A DNA stretch of 9,149 nt, from assembly GCA_964374095.1 (NCBI GenBank), contig CAYJXJ010000184.1, forward strand, positions 1-9,149. The letters are read 5' to 3'. The notes under the pieces are model-generated. The model ran no database searches. It saw nothing but the letters and a program-made list of their open reading frames with translations, and had not been told where the DNA came from. The translations under genes were made by a program, and so were the position numbers. Shown piece by piece: positions 7,407 to 9,149 of this stretch (position 1 is its first letter; each line of letters begins with the position of its first letter). The stretch comes from CAYJXJ01 sp964374095. Its GTDB lineage: Bacteria > Elusimicrobiota > Elusimicrobia > UBA1565 > UBA9628.

Positions 7407-7412
7407 TCCTCT
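7407..7412 (-). promoter_or_regulatory. Ribosome binding site of rpoC
   Basis: AGAGGA on the minus strand lies six bases before the rpoC ATG, followed by an A-rich AAAAGC spacer. It confirms the start that includes the Lys-rich N-terminal segment as part of beta'. Confidence 0.75.
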
Positions 7413-7462
7413 ACCTATGACCGAAGGCCTTCTCCCGTCCAGGATAATGGAATGGGACCATG

Positions 7463-9149
7463 TTATTTCTTCCCCGCGGCTTCCCTAGCGGAAACCTTGG
7501 CTCCGCCGGCGGACTTTCCGTCCGTCTTGAGCTTGAGAAGCTCCACATTCAGGCCCAGCGCCTGAAGCTCCTTGACCAGCACCTTGAATGACTCCGGAAT
7601 CCCGGGCTGCGCCGGGGCCTCGCCCTTGATGATGGCCTCGTACATCTTGGTGCGGCCGGTGACATCGTCCGACTTGACCGTCAAAAATTCCTGGAGGGCA
7701 TAAGCCGCGCCGTACCCCTCGATAGCCCAAACTTCCATTTCTCCGAACCGCTGGCCGCCGAATTGGGCCTTGCCGCCCAAGGGCTGGCGGGTGATGAGGC
7801 TGTAGGGGCCGGTGGACCGGGCATGAATCTTGTCCTCGACCAGGTGGACGAGCTTCATGACGTACATGTAGCCCATCGAGATCTTCTCCTGAAAAGGCTC
7901 GCCGCTGCGACCATCGTAGAGGGTCATGCGGCAGTCGTCGGAAGGCAGGTATCTCTCCGGGACCCCCTTGGCCCGCAGGGACTTTTTGGCTTCCTTGATC
8001 ATGTCGATCACTTGAGTCTCCGTCGCGCTGTCAAAGACCGGATTGATCATGCGGCTCTCCAGCGTCTGCGCGGCCCACCCCAGCATCATCTCCAAGAGTT
8101 GGCCGACGTTCATGCGCGAGGGCACCCCTAGGGGCGAGAGGACCATGTCGATGGGGGTCCCATCGGGCAGAAACGGCATGTCCTCGGTGGGAAGAACCTT
8201 GGCCACGACGCCCTTATTGCCGTGGCGTCCCGCGAACTTGTCGCCCACCTGAAGCTTGCGCCGGGAAGCGACGTAGACCTTGACGACCTTATTGACGGTC
8301 ACCGGAAGCTCGTCCCCGCGCTTGACGTTCTCCTTCTCCCGCGCCGCCTCATCGCGAAGCTTCTTCTCCATCACGCGGCAGAAGGTCTCGAGCCGATCCT
8401 CATCGGCGGAGCGCTTGGCGGCGGACAGTTCCTTCAGGGTCTCAAGGGTCTCCTTGCGGTGCTTGCGCAGGCCGGCGACGTCCTCCTCGAGCTTGCTGGT
8501 GATGGCGTCGAGCCGCCGGCGCTCCTCGCCCTTGGCAAGCTTCTCGCGGCGAACAAAAATGCGGACCCCGATGACTTTGCCGGAAACCCCGGGCGGCACC
8601 CGCAGCGAGGCGTCCTGCACGTCCTCGGCCTTCTTGCCGAAAATGACCTTTAGCAGGCGCTCCTCGGGGGTGAGCTGCTGCTCGCCCTTGGGGGTGACCT
8701 TTCCGACTAGAATGTCTCCCTGGCGGACATAGGTGGACGGGACGACGACCCCGCCCTCATCCAGGAACTCAAGAGCCTCCGCTCCCACATTCGGAATGTC
8801 GCGCGTGATCTCCTCGGCGCCAAGCTTGGTGTCCCGCGCCTCGATCTCGAACTCCGAGATATGAATGGATGTAAAAACGTCCTCTCGCACCAGCCGCTCG
8901 GAGACGAGGATGGCGTCCTCGAAGTTGTAGCCCTCCCAGGGCATGAAAGCGACCAGGAGGTTGCGCCCGAGCGCGAGCTCGCCGCCGCTGGTGGCGGGGC
9001 CGTCGCCCAGGATTTGGCCGGCCTTCACATGGTCGCCCGTCTCAACGAGAGGCACCTGGTTGATGCAGGTGTCCTGGTTCGACCGGCGGTACTTCTTGAG
9101 CTCATAGAGCCGGATATGCCCGACCTCATCCTTGCCCTCGGAGTGGACG
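7463..9149 (-). CDS. rpoB: DNA-directed RNA polymerase subunit beta, C-terminal part (5' end outside window)
   Basis: The beta subunit pairs with beta' to form the RNA polymerase active-site cleft. The reading frame is open to the window edge (first full codon at 9146-9148), giving 561 residues. The segment starting KKYRRSNQDTCINQ matches E. coli beta at about residue 760, so roughly the first 750 residues, including the rifampicin-resistance region, are not visible. In this fragment's numbering: GYNFEDAILVSER lies at 73-85, a charged helical segment at about 199-279, GDKFAGRHGNKG at 302-313 (Lys304 and Lys312 correspond to E. coli Lys1065 and Lys1073), LSPLGVPSRMN at 337-347 and KIHARSTGPYSL at 440-451. 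The C-terminal KSDDVTGRTKMYEAI segment anchors beta to beta'. The GTG at 9053-9055 is an internal valine codon, not a start. The charged segment lacks most of the long E. coli SI2 insert. The C-terminus runs about 25 residues past the E. coli end as a Lys/Ala/Gly-rich tail. Confidence 0.98.
   Translation of the reverse strand, partial: VHSEGKDEVGHIRLYELKKYRRSNQDTCINQVPLVETGDHVKAGQILGDGPATSGGELALGRNLLVAFMPWEGYNFEDAILVSERLVREDVFTSIHISEFEIEARDTKLGAEEITRDIPNVGAEALEFLDEGGVVVPSTYVRQGDILVGKVTPKGEQQLTPEERLLKVIFGKKAEDVQDASLRVPPGVSGKVIGVRIFVRREKLAKGEERRRLDAITSKLEEDVAGLRKHRKETLETLKELSAAKRSADEDRLETFCRVMEKKLRDEAAREKENVKRGDELPVTVNKVVKVYVASRRKLQVGDKFAGRHGNKGVVAKVLPTEDMPFLPDGTPIDMVLSPLGVPSRMNVGQLLEMMLGWAAQTLESRMINPVFDSATETQVIDMIKEAKKSLRAKGVPERYLPSDDCRMTLYDGRSGEPFQEKISMGYMYVMKLVHLVEDKIHARSTGPYSLITRQPLGGKAQFGGQRFGEMEVWAIEGYGAAYALQEFLTVKSDDVTGRTKMYEAIIKGEAPAQPGIPESFKVLVKELQALGLNVELLKLKTDGKSAGGAKVSAREAAGKK

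Noticed and set aside
7423..7432. Ten-base perfect palindrome GAAGGCCTTC in the rpoB-rpoC gap, considered as an operator or attenuator
   Set aside because: It is short, has no loop or U-tract and no partner repeat, and such palindromes arise easily by chance. A terminator before rpoC would also make little sense.
8222..8653. Plus-strand reading frames opposite rpoB (8222-8653 and 8280-8732)
   Set aside because: They overlap each other and the conserved beta subunit; one is Ser/Arg-rich low-complexity sequence typical of an out-of-frame shadow.
9053..9055. GTG as the start of rpoB
   Set aside because: The frame continues upstream to the window edge with conserved beta-subunit residues (NQDTCINQ), so this codon is internal.

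Overview
The window is one uninterrupted block of core transcription and translation genes, all on the minus strand. In the direction of transcription it runs rpoB (3' part only), rpoC, rpsL, rpsG, fusA and the first 25 codons of tuf. It is a merged rpoBC plus str operon. Coding sequence fills nearly all of it; the two widest gaps are 62 bases (rpoB to rpoC) and 79 bases (rpsG to fusA). There is no stretch over 300 bases without a gene. I see no RNA gene, mobile element, CRISPR array, insertion sequence or terminator.

Layout from high to low coordinate: rpoB enters from the right edge already past its middle and gives the last 561 residues of the beta subunit. rpoC is complete (1408 residues) and has a large insert in the trigger loop like the E. 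coli SI3 module. Six bases after its stop comes rpsL (129 residues), then 22 bases to rpsG (165 residues). After 79 AT-rich bases comes fusA (700 residues), whose stop codon shares a base with the tuf start. Every gene start in the window has a recognisable purine-rich ribosome binding site.

The genes supply the catalytic core of RNA polymerase (beta, beta'), two small-subunit ribosomal proteins (S12 decoding centre, S7 head nucleation) and two elongation GTPases (EF-G, EF-Tu). Their close packing suggests co-transcription and partly coupled translation, with one possible internal promoter ahead of fusA.

The organism is a bacterium with GC-rich DNA that avoids the codons TTA, CTA and TCA over long stretches. 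The SI3-type insert in RpoC is typical of Gram-negative lineages (Proteobacteria, Bacteroidota and relatives) and argues against Firmicutes or Actinobacteria. The rpoC-rpsL fusion without an intervening L7Ae-like gene, and the unusual S7, do not match a model organism I recognise. An Elusimicrobiota-like or other deep Gram-negative lineage is only a guess. This is an ordinary housekeeping region, and I found no new system in it. The observations listed are small lineage-specific details.
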